Positions 1 through 9,185 of a stretch of 64,000 bases of DNA are shown here, one piece after another. Under the pieces are notes generated by a model. That model saw only the letters and a list, made by a program, of their open reading frames with translations. It searched no databases and was not told where the DNA came from. The DNA comes from Yponomeuta sedellus (Eukaryota > Arthropoda > Insecta > Lepidoptera > Yponomeutidae), in assembly GCA_934045075.1 (NCBI GenBank), contig OW203729.1:3032316-3096315 (forward strand), in the 5' to 3' direction. Both the position numbers and the translations under genes were made by a program. Positions within the stretch are counted from its first letter, which is position 1. Every line of letters starts with the position of its first letter.

Positions 1-194
1 GTAATTACATCAAGATTAGATGGCGAGAAACACTTAAAATACTATCCAGTCCTGGCTCAATCATCCGCTACCCTTTTAAAGTTACAAATCGATTAGACGC
101 CGGTTAAACACACAGTAATATAATAGCTAGGCCAAAACTGAATTCCTAAATGTGTTACATATTTTACGACGGTATTCACTTGATTTACGTTTAA

Positions 195-739
195 TGGCTT
201 AGCAAATATGTACTTAACTATAACTTGAATATGTCGCTGAAGACTCCAACCCACTCGACGAGGTTCTTCAGCGACTCGTTTACCGTAACGGCCACTCGGC
301 TGTGGAACGATCTTCCGGTATCAATAAGGCGCTCCCCTTCCTCAGCTGTCTTTAAAAGCAAGGTTAAGGAATTTTATCTGTCCCTGCAAGTTTAGTATTC
401 GTGCATTGTCCTTTTTATTGTGTCTTTTCCGTATGTCTCCATATAGGTACACAATATTGTATTTTTTTTCCTCATCGTGTAGATTATTACTATAACGTAT
501 TTATGTAAGTTTATCATAACTATGTATGTAACTGTTTATGTAGGTATATTGTTATTTATATAAGTAGTGTATTAATATATTTATATTTGCACCGACTACC
601 CGTCTCTTATTTCCTCCAGCAACTTTCCGTCATAAGAAATTGCTTTTAGCAATAAGGCCGCCAATTGTACTTTGTATCATTACATGTTTTATAATATGTG
701 CTCTGGTCTACAATAAAGAATATTCTTATCTTATCTTGA
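195..739 (+). mobile_element. CR1/jockey-like LINE 3' end (RT C-terminus plus 3' UTR)
   Basis: An open frame from 195 (first ATG 231) to a stop at 393-395 encodes a peptide ending with the motif FTVTATRLWNDLPVSIR followed by FKSKVKEFYLSL. This is the usual last stretch of the reverse-transcriptase ORF in CR1/jockey-group LINEs. After the stop comes an AT-rich 3' UTR containing CAGCAACTTTCC and AATAAGGCCGCC and ending with AATAAAGAATATTC and TATCT repeats. The same tail recurs near 12660-12800 (+), 30411-30476 (-) and 57243-57370 (-). The copy is 5'-truncated and dead. Clade assignment is from memory of the family. Confidence 0.7.
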
Positions 740-1468
740 AGTCAACAAATATAACATTTATTGTAATCAACATTTTTTTTATTACTCAGCCACTCCCCTT
801 GCTCCTGTATCTCCTCAAGTTAATGTATCTCCCTATGTTTATGTAACTTTATTATTGTATTCCACCTTCTTTTCCTGCACTACCTCTTGCCAGTCTCTTC
901 AACACCAAAGATTTGCTGTAAGAAAATGCTTACAACACTAAGCACGCCCTTGTGCTTTTACTTATGTAATTATTGCAATAAAGAATAAAATGAAATAAAT
1001 AAACACATCTGTCTGTTCTAACAGCACCTGTGAAATACCATTTATGAGACGCTTGTGGTGTAAAAGTGAAAGCTTTACGCATTATTAGAAATTGATGTGT
1101 CGGTGTAAAAACCGCAGTCTCGACTGTCGATTCTTTTTTCGTACAAGAAATTCTGTATGTTTAATATGTCTACCAGCCGAATGAGAGTTCAAAAACAGAC
1201 GATTGCTGTACTAATAAGAGAGACAATATTACATTAATGAAATCACAGTAATTTATTCAAAATTACAAAGAAACTGTTGAACGTTACAAATAATATTAGG
1301 TTGACCTAGTATTGACTTAGTCTTTTTACGGGACTATTTAAACTGCCTGTAAGGAGTGTTTTTAAAAATAATACTGTTAGTGTTCAAGGTATTCCAGTCG
1401 AATTCCGATTCACATGAGTAAAATGAGTAAAAGAGTAAATGAGCAAATGTACTGATTGACAACTATAA
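740..1468. other. Unassigned AT-rich block
   Basis: No coding region seen. A stretch at about 925-1000 with TTGCAATAAAGAATAAAATG resembles another LINE 3' terminus (polyadenylation-type signal then AAT-rich tail), but no coding remnant precedes it. Confidence 0.4.
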
Positions 1469-1703
1469 GACGGAGTTTACACGTTCAGTCTGGCGTCAGT
1501 CAATTCCATCAGTCTGGTTAGACCTCAGAACATTCCATGATCTGAGGGTTAGACAGACGGCAGACTGATTGTAGATTCAGAGGACTAATGGACTAGACTG
1601 ACGGATATTTGAATATTTTGATGCTTCATCAGTCTGGCATCAATGCCAGGTTGATCAAAGTCACGGACTGAACTGACGCCAGACTGAACGTGTAAACTCC
1701 GTC
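1469..1703. mobile_element. MITE with 32-bp perfect terminal inverted repeats
   Basis: The terminal sequence beginning GACGGAGTTTACACG (1469-1500) is repeated in perfect inverted form at 1672-1703. The 235-bp element has no coding capacity, and its interior carries several CAGTCTGGC or AGACTGA subterminal repeats in both orientations, as in nonautonomous DNA transposons. No clear target duplication could be fixed, so the superfamily is unassigned. Confidence 0.8.
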
Positions 1704-1806
1704 TTCATACCACAAATAAGCTACGATTCAATGGATAGTGAAGTATAGAATTACTCAATATTGTTGGGATAGCTCTAAAAAGATAGTTATTTATGAAATA
1801 ATACAC

Positions 1807-1857
1807 AGAACAGGTGAATATATTGTTTAGATGTTAAACAATATATTTACCTGTTCT
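1807..1857. repeat. Short foldback palindrome
   Basis: AGAACAGGTGAATATATTG is followed after a few bases by its near-perfect inverse CAATATATTTACCTGTTCT. Arms are about 23 bp. A small hairpin with no gene nearby. Confidence 0.7.
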
Positions 1858-1963
1858 AGTTCCAAATTTGAATACCCTGTATAGTAAAAAGTTGTTGTTT
1901 TGTGTCGTTTGTAAATAAATGTGTTTGTGCAATAAATATTTTACTTTAACTACTTTATATAAA

Positions 1964-2228
1964 GTAGTGTGGTGTGGTGCTTGCTGTGTGGTGTCGGCCT
2001 AGAGAATAGCACCAACCCGATTCTTCCCGCGGGTGTCGTAAAAGGCGACTAAGGGACACAAACCGGGGGTGGGCAGCAGCGCCCCCTGCAGTACAATTCC
2101 ACCGAACTGCGATCCCCAACCCGCATGCCCAGCGTGGGGATTATGGGCATTACCCCCAATGATAGCACAACGTGGCGCTCTTTAGGGGAGGGCTATGTCC
2201 AGCAGTGGAATAGTATAGCCAGACGACG
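1964..2228 (+). mobile_element. Short retroposon (SINE-like) with 12-bp TSD
   Basis: The element runs from GTAGTGTGGTG to a 3' end reading CAGCAGTGGAATAGTATAGC followed by ACG repeats. It is flanked by the direct repeat ACTTTATATAAA (1952-1963 and 2229-2240), a retroposition-type target duplication. Its core contains GGTGTCGTAAAAGGCGACTA. Close relatives lie at 3381-3640 and 29410-29585. The 3' part matches the end of a LINE family in this window (60426-60575). No coding capacity. Confidence 0.8.
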
Positions 2229-2284
2229 ACTTTATATAAAAAATATAAAGTTTTGAGATTTATCATTTTAAAGATTTTTCTTGC

Positions 2285-2648
2285 AAGCCTCCACCAAGCC
2301 GGATTTGGCCCCTGTGGTGGAGTATGGCCTAACCTTGTAACGGTGCAAACCTCTTTACACCATTTTTATTTCTTTTTCTATCATTTTCAAATATTTAAAT
2401 TACGTCACACATTTTTCGATTTCCCTCATTTTTCATCATTACTACTTTGCCCTTCGACCAGATCTGACTATTTTACCTGCTTATCCGCTTTTATCCAGTT
2501 TTTCTGTTTTATTATACTATCTACAAATAAAACAACACCTGAAGTCGTTCCACTTTCTTATTATTTGTAAAAGATATACAGCATTTCAACCTTCCTGCGA
2601 TGCAGGAAGAGACCCGTGCCCCAGCAGTGGGGACATACAAGGGTTGAC
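2285..2648 (+). mobile_element. 5'-truncated 5S-SINE copy, split by a solo LTR
   Basis: Bases 2285-2335 (CCTCCACCAAGCCGG...) and 2589-2648 (ACCTTCCTGCGATGCAGG...) are adjacent parts of the 5S-SINE tail in other copies, for example 25990-26090. They are separated here by the insertion at 2336-2588. Only the LINE-like 3' portion survives; the 5S-like promoter is missing. Confidence 0.8.
2336..2588 (+). mobile_element. Solo LTR (253 bp) inside a 5S-SINE
   Basis: The insert begins TGTAACGGTG and ends CATTTCA, so it has the TG...CA ends of an LTR. It is flanked by the 4-bp direct repeat ACCT (2332-2335, 2589-2592), and removing insert plus one ACCT restores the SINE tail. It contains ACAAATAAAAC, a possible polyadenylation signal, near its 3' third. 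No internal retroviral-type ORF is present, so it is a solo LTR left by recombination. The parent family (Ty3/gypsy-like by TSD length) is inferred. Strand is a guess from the AATAAA. Confidence 0.65.
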
Positions 2649-2925
2649 AACGAATACAACGACAAGACACACGTGGAAAAAGAAATAAACATAATGATCT
2701 TAAGTTGTTCTGCAGACGGTACTGCACTTGACGGGGAGTCTAGTCTAAGCTGTTGTTTCCGAGTCGACTCGACATAATCGTTGTCTAAAACAATAAGACA
2801 AGTGTCGATTGCGCAATATTGAACACAAGAAAATTTGCAAGCTCAATCATTCGTGCCTCGATTTTTAACAGACAATAAATTTAGAGGGCGGAGTTTTGGC
2901 GTTACGTCATGTCATCATCAGCAAC

Positions 2926-3060
2926 TCATTATATTAGCCCCACCGAGGGGCATAGGTCTCTTCCCTGAGGAAGGTATGGCCATACTCCATCAAGGGGGCC
3001 AAGTCCGGAATGGTAGAGGCTTGCAAGACTAGTGGCTTGTCTTACTGTCGAAGAAGTTTT
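2926..3060 (-). mobile_element. 5S-SINE tail fragment, subfamily with CCGAGGGGC
   Basis: CATTATATTAGCCCCACCGAGGGGC... to GGCTTGCAAGACTAGTGGC matches the tail of the second subfamily of the 5S-SINE (others at 35693-35790, 38880-39000 and 50930-51178). The 5S-like head is absent. Confidence 0.65.
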
Positions 3061-3367
3061 CAAGGAAAAATGAGAATTTTCAAAATTGGTTAAGATTTAA
3101 CAAAGTTACGCGAGAACATAGTAAAAAAAGTAATAGACACGCCAAATTGAGAGCCTCCTCTTTTTCTGAAGTCGGTTAATAATATTATAATTCATATACG
3201 CAGTCCGCGTTTTTGCAGTTCTTTTTTTTTAAACAATTTTTAATTCTTTTATTTTAAGCTTACGGACAACTTACAACTAAATTTAGCATAATGGTAGTAT
3301 AGTATTTTCTAAGGTTTTCTAAGCTTACCAGCACTAGACATAATAAAACCTGTATTTACACGGGATT
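3061..3367. other. Unassigned AT-rich stretch
   Basis: No ORF, repeat relative or hairpin recognised. Confidence 0.4.
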
Positions 3368-3380
3368 AAACTCGTTTAAT

Positions 3381-3640
3381 CGTTCTGTGTGATGTCAGCC
3401 TAGATAATAGCACCAACCTAAATTCTTCCCGCGGGTGTCGTAAAAGGCGACTAAGGGACACAAACCGGGGGGTGGGCAGCAGCGCCCTCTGCAGTACAAT
3501 TCCACTAAACTGCGATCCCCAACCCGCATGCCCAGCGTGGGGATTATGGGCATTACCCCCAATGATGGCACAACCTTGCGCTATGGCGCTCATTGGGGGA
3601 GGGCTGTGTCGTGGACTAATATAGCCTGAAGAAGAAGAAG
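3381..3640 (+). mobile_element. Short retroposon (SINE-like) with 13-bp TSD
   Basis: Same family as 1964-2228. It starts CGTTCTGTGTGATGTCAGCC and ends GTGGACTAATATAGCC followed by GAA repeats. The direct repeat AAACTCGTTTAAT flanks it exactly (3368-3380 and 3641-3653). The GAA microsatellite tail is the 3' end. The open reading on the minus strand here is only repeat read-through. Confidence 0.85.
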
Positions 3641-3653
3641 AAACTCGTTTAAT

Positions 3654-4175
3654 TTTACATTTTTACAATTTTCCGACTACAGTTTTTATCACAATGGCAA
3701 CACAATGGTGAACACACTTGTTAACTTGTTTCCCAAAGCAATCTATCGTCTCGGACTAAGAACTACCAATATATCTTATCGTCAAACCAACACATCGCTC
3801 ACACCTCTCGATTTATTAGCGCCATTGTCCGCCGAATTGAATTTTATCACACATCGATCCGAAATCGAGTGATTAACATGCGCAGGCGTCCGAGATATCA
3901 CCTCCCGAGTCGATTTGTCAAATGAGAGCTTTGTCGCGCGTGGTGTATCGATCACTATTAATTACGGTCCGTTTTATCATTTATCTGTTCATTATTGGCA
4001 GGTACAGACTACGGCACCTCAATATTGTACGCATGTAACACTCTTTACGATACAGTGACTCTACGGACGTCTTAAAGAAATAACAAGAAAGAATGTTTCA
4101 TAACAAGCGAGACGAGACACATCAAAGTAACAAAATAAATAGCTCACTAAGCTAATATGAATAAAAAGAAAACGT
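3654..4175. other. Unassigned block
   Basis: Mixed composition with no coding evidence. Around 3830-3960 there are several CpG-containing motifs, but nothing I can name. Confidence 0.35.
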
Positions 4176-4275
4176 AACACAACTTCACGCCTGTATCCCA
4201 GAGGGGTAGGCAGAACCCAAGGACGGGCATTTGCCACGATTCGGATGACCTTCGCTGCATGAATACGTTCTTCAG
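4176..4275 (-). mobile_element. LINE RT C-terminal fragment (YPSG type)
   Basis: The plus strand reads CACGCCTGTATCCCAGAGGG. On the minus strand this encodes the end of a LINE reverse-transcriptase ORF (PSG then stop). Better copies are at 8822-9045, 24841-24980, 48355-48560 and 54165-54605. The copy is short and diverged. Confidence 0.55.
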
Positions 4276-4667
4276 TCGACGAAGTACAGAACAAACTAAC
4301 AAAAAACATAGATGTAGCTGACGACTGACCAGTCATAGTACAGTGGAAAAAACGTCAACGTTTACACGCACGCACTCAATTACGTTGTGTTACGGGTGAT
4401 TATGCTAAGAAACTGTAAAGGTTGATCAGATGTTAAGTGTACACATAACATAACGATATAACCTTATTTATCAATATAAACTTCGTACTGGAAATTACTA
4501 GCTAACCAAGAATTATGTAGATAGAAAAAAACAAAAACCTTCACTGGTACTAAGGAGTAACTAAGTGGTAGTGAAGTTATATTTGTTTAATTGCTTCAGG
4601 TCGAATTTTATTGGAGAAAAGCCAGCGATGAAACCTCTACACAAACCAACTTTTCTCAAATCATCGA
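4276..4667. other. Unassigned block
   Basis: No gene or repeat relation seen. Long open frames starting near 4565-4591 run into the neighbouring SINE and are not credible genes. Confidence 0.35.
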
Positions 4668-5492
4668 TATCACCCTTGTATGTCCCCATTGCTGGGGCAC
4701 GAGTCTCTTGCTGCATCGCAGGAAGGTTAGACCATACTCCACCACGGAGGCCAAGTCCGGGTTGGTGGAGGATTGTAAGACAGTGGCGGGCCTTACTGTC
4801 AGAAGTTATCAAGCCGCCCATAAGGCCTCTGACATGGCTTAACGATTACATGACAGCCGGAACCAACGGCTTAACGTACCTTGCGAAGCACGGGAGCTGT
4901 CGGGAAAATGCCACTAGCGGTAGTCACGGGATGGTCACCCATCCTGCACCTGACCGCGCCTGTTGTAGGAGTGGGTCGTTGTACGATTTTTCGACGACGA
5001 AACGCAACCGTTTTTTCTGGAACGAAAACAGGTCCTCGAAACGGTCCTCGTTCGCAACTGGTTTCATTGTATGCGAACGAGCAAGGCGCAGAGGACGGTC
5101 AAACGAGTGCGAACGAGACGAAATCACGAAACATCGGAAAAAATAAGTTGTTTTACACGATATTCGACTGTATACTCATAGACATAAAGATTACTTTATT
5201 GTATCACAGACCAAAACGAACGGAACGAGCAAGGAGCCGACGACGACGTCGCAATGATCTCATTACGTTCTAGGCTCTATTAATATAGCACTAAAGGACA
5301 TATCCGCGTCAAACAATCTAAGGACTGGTCTCGCGACGAACAAACGCTGGCACTGCTTTAGAGTCGCTGGCACTGCTTTAGAATGAAACGTAAAACGGTC
5401 CTATCGTCGCGGAACACAAAACGGTCTTATAAAACGGTTCGTCTTTGCAACGATCACGCCTAGCCTGTTGTTGCTTAGCTCAAGTGATCAAA
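4668..5492 (-). mobile_element. 5S-SINE copy, split by a hAT-type MITE
   Basis: From ATCACCCTTGTATGTCCCC (tail) to TGACCGCGCCTGTTG (4965), then resuming at 5471 with TTGCTTAGCTCAAGTG, this is a near-complete 5S-SINE in minus orientation. The inverse of 4934-4960 contains the 5S-like C-box core GATGGGTGACC and GGCGCGGTCAGG. The head is interrupted by the MITE at 4966-5462. Apparent ORFs of up to 193 residues across it are read-through artefacts. Confidence 0.85.
4966..5462. mobile_element. hAT-type MITE with perfect 8-bp TSD
   Basis: The insert starts TAGGAGTGGGTCGTTG and ends CAACGATCACGCCTA. The ends form imperfect inverted repeats (TAGG.GTG..TCGTTG). GCCTGTTG is duplicated on both sides (4958-4965 and 5463-5470); removing one copy and the insert restores the SINE. 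An 8-bp TSD with TAGG-type termini is the hallmark of hAT elements. The interior lacks a transposase and has an internal 20-bp tandem repeat (CGCTGGCACTGCTTTAGA twice, 5355-5394). Subterminal regions are rich in AAAACGGT and CGAACGAG motifs. Confidence 0.85.
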
Positions 5493-5945
5493 TCATATTA
5501 GGTCTATATCCATGACAACTGAACAATTATGATTCTTTCCCCAATTATTCTTCTCGAAGTCAAAGAATGTCCAGGTTGCAGGGTGAACGAACTCCACCTT
5601 CACTAAACAAGCAGTTTAACACTTTCAACAGAAATAATTACGGCCTTTTTGCGGAGTCGAGAATTAATAAGGCACTTCAACGGCCTGTCCGACTGTCTTG
5701 CCATCTGTCAGATATAATTATCATAGTTAGTGATTCTCGGACCTTAATTTTAACTATTTTAGACACACTAAAAAACAAATCTGCTCACCTAAGCGGTACT
5801 TAACATAAATAGACGGTTATAGTACCTACCGCGAAGCAGAAGTAAGCGAGAAACCACTAGCAGAATCCCAAATTTAGCAGCATCACAAATTTGAAAGAGC
5901 ATTATCTATCTCTGTCATAATATTGAGCTGTATATTTATGTATTT
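5493..5945. other. Unassigned block
   Basis: An open frame of 78 codons at 5567-5803 lacks any recognisable domain. No repeat relation seen. Confidence 0.3.
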
Positions 5946-6167
5946 TGTAGACTTTTAGTCCGGATTTACTTACGGGTGTTGTTACATCGGAAAAGTCCAA
6001 CCAGGTTTCGCTCCGATTCGCAGAGCTTAATCATGGTGAGCAGAGACGGAGCTCGCGTCGTCGGTTGCTTGTCTCACACTGATTAAGCTCTGCGAATCGG
6101 AGCGAAACCTGGTCGGACTTTTCCGATGTAACAACACCCGTAAGTAAATCCGGACTAAAAGTCTACA
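5946..6167. mobile_element. Foldback element with 88-bp arms
   Basis: The arm 5946-6033 (starting TGTAGACTTTTAGTCCGG) is repeated in inverted form at 6080-6167 with a single mismatch seen. A 46-bp loop lies between. A sequence matching its outer end and following DNA (GGACTAAAAGTCTACAATG then TGTTGTGCTTAC) recurs at 25101-25155, so it is a dispersed family. No coding capacity. Confidence 0.85.
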
Positions 6168-6450
6168 ATGTGTTGTGCTTACGAAAGTTTTAGTTCAAAA
6201 ATTTATGTATTTATTTTTAGTTTATTTATGTAGTTTATTTATTTCTTTCATACTTAGGTAGGTTATTCAATATTTATGTTGTATATTTTGTACACGTACA
6301 TAGACCCGCTTTTTACTCCTTTCTCCGACTCTCTATATAAGGTTTGCTGGAAGAAATCTTTCAGAGATAAGCTCGCCTTTGTACATGTTATTTCTTATGT
6401 AATGTCCTGTTAAATTTTTCGTGTGCAATAAAGTATAATTAATTAAAATT
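6168..6450 (+). mobile_element. Possible LINE 3' UTR
   Basis: AT-rich stretch ending GTGCAATAAAGTATAATTAA, like a LINE 3' terminus with polyadenylation-type signal. No coding remnant is attached, so the call is tentative. Confidence 0.4.
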
Positions 6451-6501
6451 ATGAAAATGAAATTTACGTGAGAGACTATCTATCTAATCAGCCCATAAAC
6501 A

Positions 6502-6808
6502 GAGTGCTTAGTGCGAGTTTTTTAACTACTCGATCGCGTTAACGTAAACTCATATTTCTATGGCATCGAGGAAGCGCCACCTAGCGACAAGTATGGAAAT
6601 TAAAATTGCTGAGTGCGAGTTGTAATGGTTTACGTTGAGAAGTGAACACGTTTACCAGCCAAAACACGAATAAACGCGAGTGCGAGTTGTACTGTGACAG
6701 CGTTTTGCCAGTTCGAACGGTTAACTTACTCATACTCGCTACTCAATGCTCGATTAACGCGGTAGTAAAGTTATTCGATTGGATCTGTCAAACTCGCACT
6801 AAGCACTC
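6502..6808. mobile_element. MITE with GAGTGCTTAGTGCGAGTTT ends
   Basis: The 19-bp terminal repeat at 6502-6520 is found inverted at 6790-6808 without mismatch. Internal copies of GAGTGCGAGTT occur at about 6610 and 6676. About 307 bp, noncoding. Target duplication not resolved. Confidence 0.75.
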
Positions 6809-6825
6809 AGAGCCCACTGTTGGCA

Positions 6826-7020
6826 GGGTTGCCAGATGCGATTTTCTGTTCGTCCCCAAATTTTAAATTATTTTTCTCCAAAACGATACTATTTTCAATA
6901 GTTTTACCCAAAGACCCTTGGGTAAGACTATTGAAAATAGTATCGAACATTCTTTTTTCCCGTATTCTACGGCCCATTTCGCCTGTTACCAAAAGCAATG
7001 TTTTTTATCAGTGCTTCGAC
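6826..7020. mobile_element. hAT-end-like fragment with a 28-bp hairpin
   Basis: CAGGGTTGCCAGATGCGATT resembles the terminal repeat of the hAT remnant at 27379-28060 (CAGCGTTGCCAGATG). It is followed by a stem of 28-bp arms (6884-6911 and 6918-6945, one mismatch, 6-base loop AGACCC). The far end was not found. Confidence 0.45.
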
Positions 7021-7244
7021 CAGTAAAACAATAAACAATATATTAGGCATGTACGGTGTCACGTGATCATGGTTTCTTCTGTTGGTTAAATTGCTGAGGT
7101 TACAAAACTATTTTGATGGACGCATTCGTAAAATACATGAAATGCATTCCAAAATTGAATTACCCTGAATTCACCCCATATTTTTCCATACTTTACCCAG
7201 ATTTGCAAAAAAATACGTATTTTGAAGTAGGTTTTTATAAATTA

Positions 7245-7601
7245 CTAGCTTTTGCCCGCGACTCCGTCCGCGTGGACTTTTTTTGCAACCCCGTTCACTC
7301 CCTTAAGGGTTTAATTTAGAAAACCGGCAAAACACGTGTTTAATCAATTGTGTTGAAGAGTATTTATTTTAAGTTTCAAGAATATTAGACAACATTCTTT
7401 ATACCTCCTATACAAATATTGGCAACCCTTTTCGTCCGCTTAGGGGTTAAATTTCAAAAAATCCGGTCTTATTCCTTGCCTACGTTACATATAGACCCTG
7501 TGTGCAAAATTTCAGCTTCCTAGGTCCAACTGCTTGGGCTGGGCGTTGATGAGTGAGTCAGTCAGTCAGTCAGTCAAGTCTTTGAATTTTATTTATATAG
7601 A
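7245..7601 (-). mobile_element. Nonautonomous Helitron-like element
   Basis: On the minus strand the element starts TCTATATAAATAAAATTC after an A and ends GCGGGCAAAAGCTAG before a T. This fits Helitron rules: 5' TC, 3' CTRR, insertion between A and T. A GC-rich imperfect hairpin (CGCGGACGGAGTCGCG) lies about 12 bases before the CTAG end. The same element occurs at 40836-41170 (+). It carries no Rep/helicase gene. Confidence 0.75.
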
Positions 7602-8471
7602 TTAAAAAAATATATATTGAATGAGGGCTTTTCAGCTCGGCGTTTTTGACAGCTGTCAGTTGGGTTCCCCAAAAGCTACTAGATGGCGCCGTGCCTAACT
7701 CTGTCTGAGAACGGAGGTTATTGACACAGAGTATATAGGAGTGACAGAATTATAGAGTAGAAAGAAGACCAGTAACCAATGATACCTTGCTGTATACTAT
7801 CAGCTATGCAGACAGGTTTCTTCAGTTTCTGGTTAGTTAGCCTCCTTCATTCAGATAGGGCAAGCGCTAGCGCCATCTATTGATTAAAAGTGGTACAACT
7901 TTATTTTGTTAAGTCCCTCTGAAAAGCGCTCATTGTATTTGGAAAATAAGTGAACTCTATGAAGGTTTATTAATCGCAATGGTCAGCCACGCACCCATGC
8001 CACCCGTATTAATTGGTCTATTTTCTCGATTGAGTTGGTGTTTACAGTCAACAATGGTTGGCCTTAACATTTTTGGTGCAAAGTTCGTAACGCAGCGTAG
8101 CAGAGTGCACGTATGTAAAGGTTGATGTGCTGTTGACTGTACCTATACTTAGTCGAGCATTTAATTCCATATTTAGCTGACATCTCGGGGTCGAAAATTC
8201 GAAGAACGAATTCAATCTTCGAGAACTAACTGTCACATTTTGACGCAAGCACCATGCGCACGCGCAATGATTGATCGATCTGCGCATGGGCCTTTGTTTT
8301 GACTGACTTGCACCTAATTGCGTTCTCTTGACACGTACCGACTACGTGTAGGTAGGCATCGCGACGCGAGATAAGTAAAGGGGACCGAGTTAAGTGGTCC
8401 CTGCTAAGTATGAAAATAGAGGTCTTTGACAACATTAGAAGTTATTATTAACATCATTAGACAATCTATTC
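7602..8471. other. Unassigned block
   Basis: No coding region or repeat recognised over about 870 bp. Short open frames at 8048-8435 on the minus strand have no recognisable domain. Confidence 0.35.
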
Positions 8472-8619
8472 TTTATTTTTTTTTTATTTTTCTCCCCGTA
8501 AGAACCATTCTCGTACTTCAAGGAATATTCTAAAAAAGAATTAGCGAAATCGGTTCAGCTGCTCTCGAGATTTGCGCTTACCAACATCTTCAGCGATTCA
8601 TTTTTATATTATAAGAAGA
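8472..8619 (-). mobile_element. Truncated Helitron-like element
   Basis: Contains CGTAAGAACCATTCTCGTAC, AATTAGCGAAATCGGTTCAG and CGAGATTTGCGCTTACC, as in 41788-41972 and 36658-36867. The TC end (8619, preceded on the minus strand by A) is present; the CTAG end is lost. Confidence 0.65.
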
Positions 8620-8635
8620 TACTAAAATTTTACAC

Positions 8636-8720
8636 AACACAATCACTTGTCCTGGTCCTAAACTAGGATACTCTGACTCTGTGCTATGGTTACCAGGCAA
8701 GGACATCACAAAAATGGAAA
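8636..8720 (-). mobile_element. tRNA-SINE body fragment (ACCAGGCAAGGACATCAC family)
   Basis: AATCACTTGTCCTGGTCCTA through TTACCAGGCAAGGACATCAC matches the body of the tRNA-headed SINEs at 29607-29815 and 56826-57180. The tRNA-like head is missing here. Confidence 0.6.
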
Positions 8721-8751
8721 TACACACAGATTCAGTGCATTTGTACAGTCT

Positions 8752-9185
8752 GTTGGCTTTTAGAATACCTCGGCTACCATCGGATAGAATCGGATATATT
8801 CGTTTAGTAGAAATATATATAAATATATAACATACATACATAACCTCACGCCTGTATCCCAGAGGGGTAGGCAGAGACCAGGGACTGCCACTTGCCACGA
8901 TCGTTACAGATCACCTTCGCTTCATCAACGTTCATAAGTCGTTGCATGCACGCACGCCGGTTCCGGGTACTTTGTATCTTCTCCTTTGCTAATACATCCC
9001 CTATTTGGTCATGTACGTCCGCCTGGGTCGTCCTTTACCAGCCTTTCCATTCACACATAAATAGAAAAGTAAAATTACATAACTTTTCAAAATAGTGAAG
9101 TTTTATACAGAGCAGGAAGTACTATTACACTCGTGTGCTTTCGGCGAAAACCAAAGCCAACTCTAGAGCCCGAGGTATATTCTAA
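8752..9185. repeat. Dispersed repeat split by a LINE fragment
   Basis: The pieces at 8752-8815 (TTGGCTTTTAGAATACC ... GATATATTCGTTTA) and 9050-9185 (CATAACTTTTCAAAATAGTG ... CTCTAGAGCCCGAGG) are found in the same order at 36195-36590, without the LINE sequence that here occupies 8822-9045. The identity of the repeat is unknown. Confidence 0.5.
8822..9045 (-). mobile_element. LINE RT C-terminal fragment (YPSG type)
   Basis: Read on the minus strand, the DNA encodes a decayed form of the ORF end seen at 54386-54605, including the RRACMQRLM.NVDEA.VICQDR-type block and a terminal PSG. The plus strand shows the common CGCCTGTATCCCAGAGGG. 5'-truncated and frame-broken. Confidence 0.6.

Noticed and set aside
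4565..5273. Overlapping ORFs of 83-193 codons on the plus strand
   Set aside because: They read through a 5S-SINE and an inserted hAT MITE; similar peptides appear wherever the SINE occurs (for example 19986-20441, 25756-26085, 27068-27493).
7555..7580. CRISPR-like or VNTR array from repeated GTCA
   Set aside because: A short GTCA tandem at a Helitron end; no spacers and no repeat array anywhere in the window.
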